NCBI GenBank assembly: GCA_000149265.1
Contig: CH003035.1
Coordinates: 719,341-783,340 of the forward strand
Reading direction: 5' to 3'
DNA from: Ciona savignyi
Lineage: Eukaryota > Chordata > Ascidiacea > Phlebobranchia > Cionidae
DNA length: 64,000 nucleotides
Shown here piece after piece: positions 37,779 to 49,329 of this stretch. Within the stretch, counting starts at the first letter, position 1, and each line of letters opens with the position of its first letter. Below the pieces are notes generated by a model. It was not told where the DNA came from. It ran no database searches and saw only the letters and a program-made list of their open reading frames with translations. Both the position numbers and the translations under genes were made by a program.

Positions 37779-39012
37779 TATGGGCCCATTTAAAAAATAG
37801 GACACATGTTGTTTTTGTCCGTTTTTTCTTAGTCCAACGCTTTACGGGCATGTCATGTCGCCCCGAAATCTACTAAAAGGAATAATAAAGAATAATGAAA
37901 CTTTGTCATTTGTTAGAAAACATGGTCTAGATATACAGAAATCAAAATTTTGGATCCAGGGGAATTCCCCTGGAATGTTAAAACACAAAATGGTTATTTT
38001 TTCTAAATATTTTAATCTTTTTGAACATAGCGCTTGAACGGCTGCTTCAATTTTATTCAGATTTGGTGGAATGTTGGACCATTAGCCACTTCTGGGCCAA
38101 GTAAGAAAACATATATACATGGGGTATTTCTCTTCAAAACGAAGTTATGTTCCTGAATCATAAATGTGACAGGCATGGCATGTTGCCACGACATCTAACC
38201 GAGGGGGTAATGGGAACGCAATAAAACTTTGTCATTTGTTAGAAAACATGGTTAAGATATGCAGAAACAAAAATTTGGGGTCATAAATTCTAGGGGATTC
38301 CCCTGAGACTCAAAAACCAAAACCGTATTTTTCCAAAGAATTATTTTCTTTTAAGCATAGCTCTAGACTAGAGCAACTGCTTCAATTTTAATCGAATTTG
38401 GTAAATGCAAGTGCTATATCCGCCGCTGTATCGTTGAGGAAAAGGAAATAAAATACATAGGGATATACCCTAAAATTATGATTTGTTTCTAAATCCTGAC
38501 TGTGACAGGCATGCCATATCCCCCGACCTGTCCAACAAGTAGTCGTCAAATCGGATTAAAACTTTAAGAATTATTAGATAACATAACCCAGATATGTAAA
38601 AACGGAAATTTATATACTAAACCCATTGAAATTTCCCAAATCCTTGTAAACCAAATCGGGCTGTTTTGGAAATTTAGCTTTATTCCACAACAGCGCTTGA
38701 CAAAAGTCTTTAGTTTAAAACATTTGTGGTAAAATGTTTTATATGCGTTTATGCTTGCAGAAACAATACTATGGCAAAACGGATAAAACGTTCTAGAATG
38801 TTGGATAACATGGACCTGACATGCACACATCTGAAAAAATTAGATAATAAGATAAGATTTATTTTTACCTCAGGGAACCAAGCGTTTATGCTTGCAGAAA
38901 CAAACTACATGCACTCGGTGTATAAAATACAAAGGGACCCTGCTCGCATAAATATATAACATACCAAAGTGTTTTACAAATAGTGGTGGTTAAACACGTG
39001 GTTGACACTGTC
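37779..39012 (-). mobile_element. 330-bp-unit repeat element, copy B (inverted)
   Basis: In inverse order this matches copy A: the hairpin end (GGGCCCATTTAAAAAATAGG, decayed) is at left, AGGGGAATTCCCCTGG-type palindromes are in the middle, GCGTTTATGCTTGCAGAAAC is near the right, and the CACGTGGTTGACACTG end is at 38995-39010. It has fewer internal units than copies A and D. Confidence 0.85.
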
Positions 39013-39117
39013 TTGTATTAAGACGGGCATAACTTCAACAATAAATGATTCTGTAAAACTAAATTTTGCAAACAACTTAAAATTATCGTTTTTTTTTAAA
39101 CCTGTCAATTTAATACA

Positions 39118-39632
39118 AGGAAGTGACCCGAGTTCTAAAACCTGGCGGGCGCTTGGTTGCTTTTAACTACCCCATGCCAAAACTTATTCCAATAAATCTT
39201 GAAAGGGGCGCTGAGGTATCAAATTTGGAGACAGATTTACTGGCTCAATTTGTTATATCCATTGCAAAAAGCAGTCCGTTGAAACAAGAACCCGAACAGA
39301 TTATACTAAGTGGGTATTCTTACATTCTAAATGAACTGCTTTTTGTGGATAAACAAAAAAAAGAAACGCTTATTTCAAAATATCAGTAGAGTTTAATTAA
39401 TGTAAAAGGATATATCCGGTCGGAAGACATATATGAAACCTTCATGAAAAACAAAGAAGATGAATTCAAGCATCTTCCGGATGTGGAGAGGCAACATAAA
39501 TTATTGTATGAGGACATGGCTGAAGTGTTCTGTCACATGCTCCGAGAATCTTGGGGTTGTTTGAGCATGAAAGAAGTAGATCTAAAGATCAAAGCAGTGT
39601 TTGAATTCTGTACAATAGTTGCAAAGAAATGA
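39118..39632 (+). pseudogene. SAM-dependent methyltransferase fragment interrupted by one in-frame TAG
   Basis: After AATACAAG a frame opens with EVTRVLKPGGRL, the post-motif block of class I methyltransferases (Methyltransf_11 type). It runs to TAG at 39387-39389 and then continues in the same frame from SLINVKGYIRSEDIYETF to a second stop, TGA 39630-39632. There is no motif I (GxGxG) and no upstream exon I can find, so this is the 3' part only. The retained coding character past the TAG points to a recent nonsense mutation, or to a natural stop followed by chance open sequence. It lies between two same-orientation copies of the 330-bp-unit element. Confidence 0.6.
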
Positions 39633-40133
39633 CATCGTTTTGTAAACTTGAATGTACATATTTTACACCCCATCAAACATTTAGTTTTATTCTACTAACA
39701 AAAACACATTGTGTCTTCTGCACATAGCACTTTACTCTTTACGATTTGAAACATTTAAGGGTTCACTTAGTTATCTGTTTCGCTTTTTTGTAGTATTTTA
39801 CATATCAACACTTATAACATGTTTTGCCGACTGCAGGTTACCTCAGTTTGTTACCGTTTATTTGTTTCAAAACTGCAAAAAGTAATGACTTAATTCACGT
39901 AAATGTTATTGCAGTTCACAAATTATGATTCATTTCGGGGCTAAGAATATTACGCAAATAAATTGGGTCATAATAAATGAGCTATAACTTTATCCCTCAG
40001 TGGTGGACTACTTTTCTTTGTGGGATAAATAATAATCTAGGATTTATTTTAATTGGCAGTTCAACAAATAAACAAGCAATATATTCTGGTATTTTAAATT
40101 ACTGTACCGTTTCTTCTGAATTCCTAGATACCT

Positions 40134-41051
40134 AGTTATGGCCAAATTGTTTTTGTCAGTTTTTTTTTTGTCAAACGCTTGACAGGCATGTCGCATATCT
40201 ACCAGAAGAAATAATGGAACCAGAAATCAAAATTTAAATAATAAATCTGGGGGAAATTCCCTTGGACGTTAAAAACCAAACCTGTATTTTTTTAATTGTT
40301 TTTTTGGGGGGTATAAAATTTTCCTGGAACGTAAAAACCAAAACGGCATTTTTCCAACAATGTAGCTTTATTGGTTATAGGCGCTTGAGCGGTTGTTCCA
40401 ATTTTGATCAGATTTGGTGGAATGATAGTGCATTAGCCACTTTTTTTACACTTAGAAAAAATAAAAAAAATTACCGAAATCTCCAACAAGGAGTCGTCAA
40501 ATCGGATTAAAACTTTAAGAATTGTTTGATAACACAAAAATGTGTGTAGCCTACTAAACCTAGGGGAATTCCTCGAGGCCAAAAACTTAATTGAAATGTT
40601 TTGGGAATTTAGCTTCATTTCACTACAGCGCTTGACAAGAGGCTTTAATTTAAAACTCTTGTGGTTAAAATGTTCGTAAATGTATATATATCGATTATTC
40701 TTTTTTTTAACTAGGCTACACAGGAAAAAGAAGTTTGGTTTAAATAACTATGGGACCTATGCGTTTACTTAGACACAAAACTATGGCAGTCCAGTTATAA
40801 CTTTCTAAAATGTTTAATAACCTGGACCTGACGTGCACATATCTGACAATACCATATATTGTGTAATGAACATGAATAACAAGATCGGATTGTTACTTTA
40901 GGGACCCATGCGTTTATGAATGCAGAAACAAACCACATACTCGATGTATAAAATACAAATTGTGGTTAGGGACTCTGCTCGCATGAATGTATAGCATACA
41001 AAAACAGTTTTACAAATAGTGGCGGTAAATCAAGTTGTTGACATTCTCTCG
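40134..41051 (-). mobile_element. 330-bp-unit repeat element, copy C (inverted, short)
   Basis: It shares with copy B the left block TTTTTGTCAGTT..GTCAAACGCTTGACAGGCATG, a GGGGAATTCCTCGAGG variant palindrome at 40562, the GACCTGACGTGCACATATCTGACAATA region, and the right end GTTGTTGACATTCTCTC. It is the most diverged and shortest copy. Confidence 0.8.
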
Positions 41052-41567
41052 TTACGTACAACTTAACTTCATCTGAAGATCTGTAGGCTAGGCTATTTCA
41101 TCAATCTTTTTAGTGGACAAGGAAATGATGGAAGTGACTAAGCGACCGTAACTTACTTCTGGTAATGCAGTTTGGTGTCACGTGTACGGTACGTCACTCT
41201 CGCAAAGCTGGTACAGTTTTTTTCTTACTCCACCAGTCATGTTTCATCGCCTATAACTCAAGTTTGGCTAAATTGATTTCGATAAATTAGCAATCTTAAA
41301 TCTAATTAGCAATCTTAAATATTAAGAAGCAAAAGTGTGACCATCTGTACCATTGTCCACCACATAGATAGAATACTCTGTTGGTTTATGTAACTGTACG
41401 GAGTCGGAATTATATTCCCACTCATTGTTGCGTTTAAATAAACTGCAATTAGATATCAACTGCAAATGCGAATGTTAAAATGAAACACTTTCTATACAGA
41501 TGATTTCGTCAAAATAAATATTTGTGTCTGTACTTTGGCACTAAATCTGGTCTGATCCCTGGTCTGG

Positions 41568-41708
41568 TATAACCCATTAATCCGCTGGGTTCAGGCAATG
41601 TCCGTTAAATGCCTTGCACAAGGACACATCCGACTCGCCAGCAACCAGTTTTGAACCTACAACCTTTCGGTAAAATGCGTCGCACAAAACCGCCAGACTA
41701 ACCGGTCG
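41568..41708 (-). mobile_element. Family-1 SINE, head half only
   Basis: Plus-strand ACCCATTAATCCGCTGGGTTCAG through CTTGCACAAGGACACA to CCGCCAGACTAACCGG is the complement of the tRNA-like head and first body part. The body distal half and tail are missing. Confidence 0.88.
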
Positions 41709-41921
41709 TCGGAAATAAGTTTATTGCTGTGTCTATGGTTAGCAATGAATCTGCTCAGGAAAACCATAGTCCAATATGTCTCCGATAATAAGCACTACGA
41801 CTCTTCACCGAAGGTTAGGTTTATTCCTGCTTACTGGATATAACAATAGCGTCTATTATACATGGCTTTACCATGCAAAAAGCACGTCACTATTCTAAAC
41901 ACAAGATGCAAATTTTTAAGC

Positions 41922-42000
41922 GATACACCACTTTTTTCCGAGTTGACACGCCACTTTTTCGAGACGACACGACGCTTTATCCGAGTCGATATGTCGCTTA
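41922..42000 (+). repeat. Short tandem repeat, ~22-bp units
   Basis: Four imperfect units share GA(C/T)A..(C/G)(A/T)C.CTTT followed by (C)CGAG(T/A): GATACACCACTTTTTTCCGAG, GACACGCCACTTTTTCGAGAC, GACACGACGCTTTATCCGAG, GATATGTCGCTT. They fall inside a 142-codon AT-rich ORF (41862-42290) that I do not accept as a gene. Confidence 0.6.
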
Positions 42001-42546
42001 ATTTAATTGATTTTAATTTGATTATATTATTTCTTTTTTTATTGATCATTTTAAATGGTCATATGTATATTTACAAAAGGTTGCGAATCTTCTTACAAAA
42101 ATTAATTGTATTTGGAAACACTGAGATACTTATTTTTAAACCCTGCTTGCAATTGCAACATGTGTGTTTGGCGATTTGTAAAACTATTTTAACCGCCATT
42201 GAAGTTGGTTACAGTTTTATTGGTTTTATTTATGTTACCTATGCCACATGTAAAGATATTTTAAGTCATATCATAGCCTACAGATTATAAAACAGTATAC
42301 GTTAAACAGTTTATATTTTCTACATTAAACGTTGGGTCAAACCGAACTTTTGTGTATAATATATACTCATCAAATTACCACCTTCAGTTACATATTGCCT
42401 AAATAAAGATAACCGTAGGACATTTGGATATCCTAATTTAAGATCTTTGGTAATGGTTGTGTCTTTCTTTTCCAAATTAGTGATACCCATTAGTTGTATT
42501 TCCTTAGAATTTTCAGAAAATGATAGAAGACTAAAATACATTTATA

Positions 42547-44489
42547 ATGGCCTTGGCAACTATACGGAATTCTATCCCAAGAATTTCTGGTCTATTTCAG
42601 TGCTTTGCTCGAAATAACCATTCGCATCAATGGACTACAAACATTCACAAACCTCAAAGTGTACTTTTAACACCTTGTGTACCAGTACAGCAAGGACAAA
42701 AGCAAAAACCAAGACTCAAGCTTTTTAACAATGGATATCTTAGTGAAAGTAGTTCAATTGATAAACTACTGTTTGAGCGGATTTTGCCAGTTCCATGCCA
42801 TTATAACAATGTGAAACATATAGGGGACCAAACAAGACCAGCTGATGATTTCATTGAAGAACCTAATGCTGCAAAACACATTCCACTAAAAGCTCACAAA
42901 AGTGATCTACGATGGAGAAGGCGAAGAATGAGAAGACACAGGTTGTTTTTTCTTGTTGGGTTTGGGTGTTCGGCCCGTTAGTCTAGCGGTTAAGTGCGTC
43001 GCCTTTCAATCGAAAGGTTTCAGGTGCGAAACTGGTTGCTAGCTAGACGGTTGTGTTCTTGGGCAAAGCATTTTACAGATATTGCCTGGACCCAGCGGAT
43101 TAATGGGTTCTACCAAATTGAAGGAACAAGTTCATACACAACACACTGCAATAGCTTCGCTAACCAGTTAAGTGCGTCGCCTTTCAATCGAAAGGTTGCA
43201 GGTGCAAAACTAGTCGCTAGCTAGTCAGTTGTGTCCTTGGGCAAGGCACTTTACAGATATTGCCTGGACCCAGCGGATTAATGGGTTTTACCAAATTGAA
43301 GGAACGTGTTCATACACAACACACTGCAATAGCTCCGGTAACCGACGGTGGGTGCGGGGTAATCTGAAGATTGCTTGTGTGTTAACCCCCTATTGGAAAG
43401 TTCGTTTTCTGTGCGCCGGATTTTTGCGCCAACATTTTTTAGCCAAAATTCTGCGCCACGCCAGTAATACTAATTTGCGTCGCCACAAACAAAGTTGCAT
43501 CATTTTCAATTAAAACTTGTAATAAAAAGCTTAAAGTATCAAAAATACTGATATAAATGAAAGAAAGTGTAATCACGCCACGCCAGCATAATTTTTGCAG
43601 TTTTCTGCGCCAATACCCGAAAAAGTAGTCAGTGCGCCACACCAGATATATCCGGCGCATCATACGAACAATCCAGTAGGGTGTTAACCTCCTTGGTTTT
43701 CCCATTCACGTGGATAAACATGAGTATCATATCTTATGGGGATTAAAAGTGTTGTATGCCTTCTGGTTCTTAGAAAATACATCAAATGTATTATCACTGG
43801 TTTTCGGCAGGAGAAATAGGGAAACTGGTAACTTTAACTATGGAAACCGATTCTAACCCTGCCCCAAACATTAATTGCAACTTCATAAACTAACACCAGC
43901 CCTAACATGTACCATAAATGCCTCAACTTCATTTTACTGTGCACTTTCCTACATCCTTTAGTTGTTAATATTAGTAAATCGAATCTTAAAATATTAGTAA
44001 ATCTTATCTCACATTTTAATACTTATTTTAGGCTATTAAAATGGAGAAATAGGTACAGACACCTGGTTAAGCAGCGATTACAGCAAAAACTAGAACGAAG
44101 AAAGGCACTTCTGGATCAAGATTTGAAAAGGTGTTTAGTTTATAGATCATATAACAAACTAATTGGTTTATCACTAAACTCAGGTCCAACTGCTTGTCTT
44201 TTAGTCTTAACCATACCATCACGTAACATTATATTAGCATAATGTATGTATTATTTTTAAATTTTTTGTTTCTAAATTAACAGTTGTTTTTGTCAGTTCA
44301 TGGGAAATGCATGGGCTAAAGAAAGAGCCTCCTGTCTTAACACCTGAAGAAAAAAAGAGATTGGTAACAAGTTGGGAAGAAGAAGGCATTTGGACCGATG
44401 CTTTAACTAAAGAAGAGGTTGAGAAGTTTTTAAGAGCTCAAAGGATAATGTATTATACAGATAGACCTGATAAACTACCAAAACCGTGA
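42547..44489 (+). CDS. AURKAIP1: Mitochondrial small ribosomal subunit protein mS38 (AURKAIP1)
   Basis: Three exons join in phase: 42547-42941, 44032-44130 and 44297-44489, giving 228 residues. The diagnostic part is the very basic C-terminal segment RWRRRRMRRHR / WRNRYRHLVKQRL / LERRKALLDQDLKR, followed by WEMHGLKKEPP. It corresponds to the RRRKM...DLRRIW...GLKEAPE region of mammalian mS38. In the mitochondrial ribosome this tail threads along the small-subunit rRNA. The N-terminus (MALATIRNSIPRISGLF) is basic and amphipathic, as expected of a mitochondrial presequence. The protein extends about 50 residues past the usual end with a charged Glu/Lys helix. Intron 1 holds a SINE dimer split by a MITE. 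AATAAA at 44602-44607 and near 44687 are possible poly(A) signals. Confidence 0.85.
42971..43387 (+). mobile_element. Family-1 SINE dimer (head-to-tail), in mS38 intron 1
   Basis: A first unit (42971-43165) with a complete head stops in the body at ATAGCTTCGCTAACC. A second unit starts within the head at AGTTAAGTGCGTCGCC (43166) and continues through the body. The remainder of the second unit resumes at 43683 after an inserted element and ends near 43735 at ACGTGGATAAACATGAG. Confidence 0.92.
43388..43682. mobile_element. 295-bp MITE inserted into the SINE dimer
   Basis: The ends CCCTATTGGAAAGTTCG and (inverted) CCCTACTGGATTGTTCG flank an interior with repeated GCGCC motifs. GCGCCGGAT lies inside both arms. 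TGTTAACC occurs on both sides (43380-43387 and 43683-43690), where intact SINEs have a single TGTTAACCCCC. A TTAA duplication with slightly longer ends (piggyBac-like) is an alternative reading. Confidence 0.88.
43830..43912. mobile_element. Fragment of the 225-bp MITE interior
   Basis: TTCTAACCCTGCCCCAAACATTAATTGC..ACCAGCCCTAACAT follows the interior of the MITE at 23041 and 56698 in order. The terminal repeats are not visible. Confidence 0.45.
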
Positions 44490-44856
44490 TGCAGCAATTA
44501 ACTGAAGACCAGTTTCTCTCTCTTTATTGCATAGAAATATAACACCACTCAATTACAACTGGAAATTGTTAATCTTCAAATAATATTGGTTTGTTGTACG
44601 TAATAAATATATTAAGTAATTTGGAATCAATCTTGCAAAGCACAGATTTGAATATCACAAAATTATGATGTGTCAGTGTTACAGAATAAAAATTGTTTCT
44701 AATATCTCCTATATATATAAATATTTCCCTGAATTTCAGACTGATTAATCTAGAATCGATAGTTGGAAAGATATAGTATCCGTGTAATCATGCAGCATAT
44801 CAGAACTGCCTTGAATATCTCGTCTGGCAATTGCACTTTACGCTATTTCTTTGTGT

Positions 44857-47800
44857 TCACATTGGAAGAAGATGCTCGTCATCAATTTCATCATCGAGTT
44901 GATCATCAGCAAGTCCCTCATATGGTTTGCTCTCCGAATACCCAGCACCCCTTGTTCGACACAACGCGTCACATCCATCCTGATTAATTTATGTTTAATT
45001 AATTTAAATCACACTCATTTTGCATTGCACTCGGCAAAATATAAAGGTTCTGATAAAATTATGTAATTACTGTGTGGGCATCAGCGGTTTAGATGGACAT
45101 TGTTTATACTGTGCATTAGAAATCCATCCAAAAACTGAAGTGATAAAATATTCAACATACTACAATAGCTCTGACAATCTGCCTTGGCATTTAATCATTT
45201 CCTTGTAATATTTAATATATATCTGAAGTCTGAACTCAATACGAATGTTTACTCACAGCTTGTAAATTTCCACACATTCTCCAAAAAGCAATGTTGGGTA
45301 TTTGATCAAAGCCCTTAGAGCCGTACACAAACCTTTTATACACAGCGCCAATTAGTAAGTAGGCTGCAACTGTTGTGAAAAATCTGAAATGAAGTGACAA
45401 AACAAATTAAATGTTTCAGTTGCTTTAATAACATCAACATTAGTGACAGTTTGTTACATTAAACATACAATTGTCATATTTTAGAAAAGATGTCCCCATT
45501 TTTTTCATTGTTAGACAAACGAATATAAAATATTATTTCACAAAAAACTGGTTTGTTAAATTAAACATACAATTGTCATATTTTAGAAAAGATATCCCAA
45601 TTTTTTTCATTGTTAGACAAACTAACATAAAATATTAGTTCCAAATAACTGACACGTTCAAACCATTTTCCTGTTTATTGTGCTAATATTTATTTTACAT
45701 GCACATAAGAGACACAAAGAGCTAAAACTGATAATTGTAAATTAATGTAGAAATATAAAATATACACTGCCACATATACAAAGAATATGCCATAACATCT
45801 AAGAGACTGGGTCTACTTCATACAGTCGTTGCAGTATTTTATTTGTACTTTTTTTAATATCTAACTGGTCCTTTAGTTTAACAACATAAATTCATCTAAT
45901 TGACAGCTATTTAGTATTTTACTATTGATACATGCAAAAATAATCTAAATGAAATATTCAAAAAGGTGCTATTTATTGAATTGGTTTCCATGTTACACCA
46001 AAATTTAATGGAATACAAAAATTACTTTTGGTTATTTAGGTCAGAAGCTGCTGTGTCGAGTACAATATACCGTACCACCCTAAAGCATGTTTTAGGAACA
46101 TATTTTACATCCGACAAGATGTTTTTAACTAAACATTGTCATGTGGGTAAATACATGAATGCAACAATAACTTACATGATAAGGAATATTGACCCAGAAC
46201 TTAGTCCTGTCTTCGTAGAACATGCAACACTGCTCGAAATTTCCATCATGTAGAAACAATTCGACTCTGTATCCTGATCGTTCTCCTCATACAACACTCT
46301 GAACTGTCCCTATTAAACATACAGCACTTGAAGATATACAAATTTTATCAGTTTTTTAGAAAACTTAGAGTCAGATTTTTATCTTGCGTCCATTTTAAAA
46401 ATTGATTGTAACACCAATTCAGTTTTTTAATGACTGTAAAGCACCACAAGAAGTAAAAAAATTAATTAACTCCGAACACTCATTGTAGTCTATTGCCATG
46501 ATTTTTGCTACGATGTATAAGTATGCTAAATTTTATAGTATTGCATTTGTAAATACAATTGGAATTAAAATTATAGCCACACAGTTTTTTTCCAAATTAC
46601 TTTAGAATTAGAATTAATTTCACAAAAAAATTATTTGGAAAGTAGGCTAACATAATAAAAATCAAGTTCAATTCATATTATACAAAAATCATTCTTATTA
46701 TCATGAGTGTGAAAATCTGTACACACCAGCATACCGGTATAATTACTATTGTATGACTAGGGATACCCATAATCTTTATTTCAACTAGTTTTGAGGAATA
46801 TTCTTGTATAAATTGCTGAAAAACTCTGGTTTCAGAAAACCAGAAATTAGATTAGAATTAAAAAATTAGAGCAAAAAACATTTCACAAATTAGATTATCT
46901 GCATTTTGCTCTAATTAGTTTAATTAGAAAATTTGAATTATTCAATTGTACAAGTCTGCCAGCATGTAATTTCTTGCGGTCATGCAAAAAAATAGAGTAA
47001 AGGTATATTTATGTTTTATTTCTGCTGTTATCACAGCAATAATCGCAAGATTACCTTATTACCACTATGTGTTGCATATAATTAGGAGTTACAAAGTTTT
47101 TTATTTAAGTGAAACCAATTATTTCACAGGATTCATGTCCGCTAAGTGCACATAAAAGATAACTATTTCAACATCGGCTTGTTATAATCCCATGAACTTT
47201 TGACTTACACCACACCAATGCTATTACCCATTTTGTTATCTAACCAGACAAACAGATTTGTTTACCGTTGATTCATTGGGGTCACAAACAATCATAATGT
47301 GGGCCTGCCTTCTTGAAAGTTTGGATGAGGTCGGTGATTTGCAGTGTGTGTTATAAGTATCACCATGCTGGTACGTTAGCATTATCCAATCTGTGCCTCC
47401 TTTGACGATTGTACTGTTTAGGAGCCCCACAGTATTATACTTCTTTAGAGCACTGCTATACTGAAGAACCCCAACCCCAGGAACGTGGTAATCTTCAGCA
47501 TCAACTCCACTGCAGATGCTCAATGTATATTCGTACTCATCTCCACCAAGCACCTCGTCCTTGAACTTGTATTTAAATCTGAAATTTTAACAGTTTAAAG
47601 TTAAACACAGTGTCTGTCATTTGTTTGTAATTGCATTTAGGAAAATTAATATTACTCTATAACCTTTTCATAAAGAATTACAGTATTAAAGCTGCACAAA
47701 ACTAGTTCAGTTATTGCACCATAATTTTAAACCTTTATTGGCTATCTTAGAATACAGTTAAAAGAATTTGTCGTTAAAGTGATTTTACTTATTAATAGCC

Positions 47801-48839
47801 AGAAGTTACTTTTGTATAAATAGCTTTAGTCTATAACTAATCAGAAATAAGTTGGGTTGTCATTCTTGTGAAATTCTGGGATTTTCCAGAAAAATAATTA
47901 AAAACATTCCTTTAACTAATAGTTTTTTCCCGGTGCAAGACAAAAGATCCTTTTGGTGTGAATCCAAACTTAAGTGGTTGTGGGGAAAAGAAACCAGCCA
48001 CAAGCAAGTCAGTAGTGTATCTCTATGTCTATATTCCACACAACACACTGCAGCAGCTTTGGAAACATGAATGTGTGCAATTGGACAGTTAGTCTTTTAC
48101 AAACACGTTATATTCCCCCCACTCCTTCCTATGTCATTCAGATGGTTTCACATGAGTTTCCTAATACACATAAAGTCACATTACTAAACAATGCATTGAT
48201 TGCATTTTACCTATTCTCCCAACAAGTATTGTAACCTATCACACTAGTCCGTCCCGTTGGTCTAGCGGTTAAGTGCGTCGCCTTTCAATCAAAAGATTGC
48301 AGGAGCGAAACTGGTCGCTAGCTAGTCGGTTGTGTCCTTGGGCAAGGCACTTTACGGACATTGCCTGAACCCAGCGGATTAATGGGTTCTGCTAATTAAA
48401 GGAACGCATCTATATTAACAACACACTGCAATAGCTCCGTTTACCCGACGATGGGCGCGAGGTGATCTGACAATTGCCCGTGTGATAACCCCCTTGGTTT
48501 TCCAATTCACGGGAATAAAGATGAATAAAAAAAGATTCATAAAGATGAAAACTTAAAACAGATAAACTATAAAGCTTGGTGAAGAAATATACCGGTTAAG
48601 GAAAAAAAAGTACTTGGACATTAAAATTATTAAACCATTGTTTTGGGGGTAATAATGACTACCCACACTAATCTAAATACCCTATTATCTTACACATGTC
48701 CTTTCAGCGGTGCAAGGCGATTAAGCAATAGTTGAGATTTGTCGTTTGGTTTCAGCAATTTGCAATCGTTCACTGCCAAATCTTCTGCTTGTGACTGGGA
48801 GATAACGAACAGCAACAGTATAACTAATATCTTAATCAT
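44857..48839 (-). CDS. M6PR: Cation-dependent mannose-6-phosphate receptor
   Basis: Five exons join in phase: 48694-48839, 47266-47578, 46176-46303, 45257-45383 and 44857-44979 (stop TGA 44857-44859), giving 278 residues; the human receptor has 277. A signal peptide (1 to about 18, MIKILVILLLFVISQSQA) is followed by the lumenal lectin domain with GLLNSTIVKGGTDWIML, the Cys before HIMIV, and a conserved Arg in SRRQA. One transmembrane helix follows (about 186-208, SGSIFLI..VAAYLLIGAVY). The cytosolic tail has FVYGSKGFDQIPNIAFW, the palmitoylation-type Cys pair DGCDALC, a PYEGL tyrosine signal and the terminal acidic-dileucine DDEHLLPM that recruits GGA adaptors. The protein sorts lysosomal hydrolases from the trans-Golgi. 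I chose the ATG at 48839 over one 66 bp upstream because it begins the signal peptide. Confidence 0.95.
45456..45655. repeat. 102-bp tandem duplication in an M6PR intron
   Basis: AAACATACAATTGTCATATT..AGAAAAGAT occurs at 45461 and 45563, and both copies continue to CATTGTTAGACAAAC and ATAAAATATTA. Purely intronic. Confidence 0.9.
46840..46925. repeat. AT-rich inverted repeat in M6PR intron
   Basis: AATTAGAGCAAAA (about 46866) is matched in inverse by TTTTGCTCTAATT (about 46905), with more AATTAG words outside. The result could fold as a hairpin with a roughly 25-nt loop. Confidence 0.55.
48250..48530 (+). mobile_element. Family-1 SINE, near full length
   Basis: Head CCCGTTGGTCTAGCGGTTAA, CCTTGGGCAAGGCAC, CCAGCGGATTAATGGGTTC and CGACGATGGGCGCGAGGTGA are followed by an A-rich end instead of the usual ATCCT pentamers. 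It sits in the first M6PR intron, opposite to the gene. Confidence 0.92.
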
Positions 48840-49329
48840 TTTTTTAGATTTATCAAAAACTGTATATTCTAAAACAAATGCAGAAAAATATAAGTTTGTA
48901 ATCACATTTTAAACACGGCATTGGTAGTTGTACACACAATTAAAGAAAATCAAAATACAATTATTAATACAATATTAAGCATAATGCAAGTCATTTTTTT
49001 ACAAACTAGAAATACACAAATTACTTAACACATTAATATGTGAATAATAACAGTATGGTAGTATGCATCACATTGCATATAACAAAAATAATCTAAAAAA
49101 TTATAACAATACAAATTAACTAGACATTAAGCATCATGAGTAGGTTGACCCAACAAAAAAAATAAAGGACTCTGCAAAAATCAATCATACAGAGTGCACA
49201 TTAAATAGTTAATGTTGCATAGATTTGTAATACGGTATAAAGATTTAAAACTATTAAATTAAAAATTACTGCTATATATATAATATGTCATGTAACAATC
49301 AGAAAATTAAACTGCTTTTTTATTGAACT

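Noticed and set aside
41862-42290. 142-codon plus ORF
   Set aside because: Very AT-rich, built partly on a short tandem repeat, no recognisable domain or splice context, and an overlapping minus ORF is equally open.
42320-42541. 73-codon minus ORF divergent from mS38
   Set aside because: It starts a few bases from the mS38 ATG, has no recognisable domain, and would need to share the promoter; no supporting splice site.
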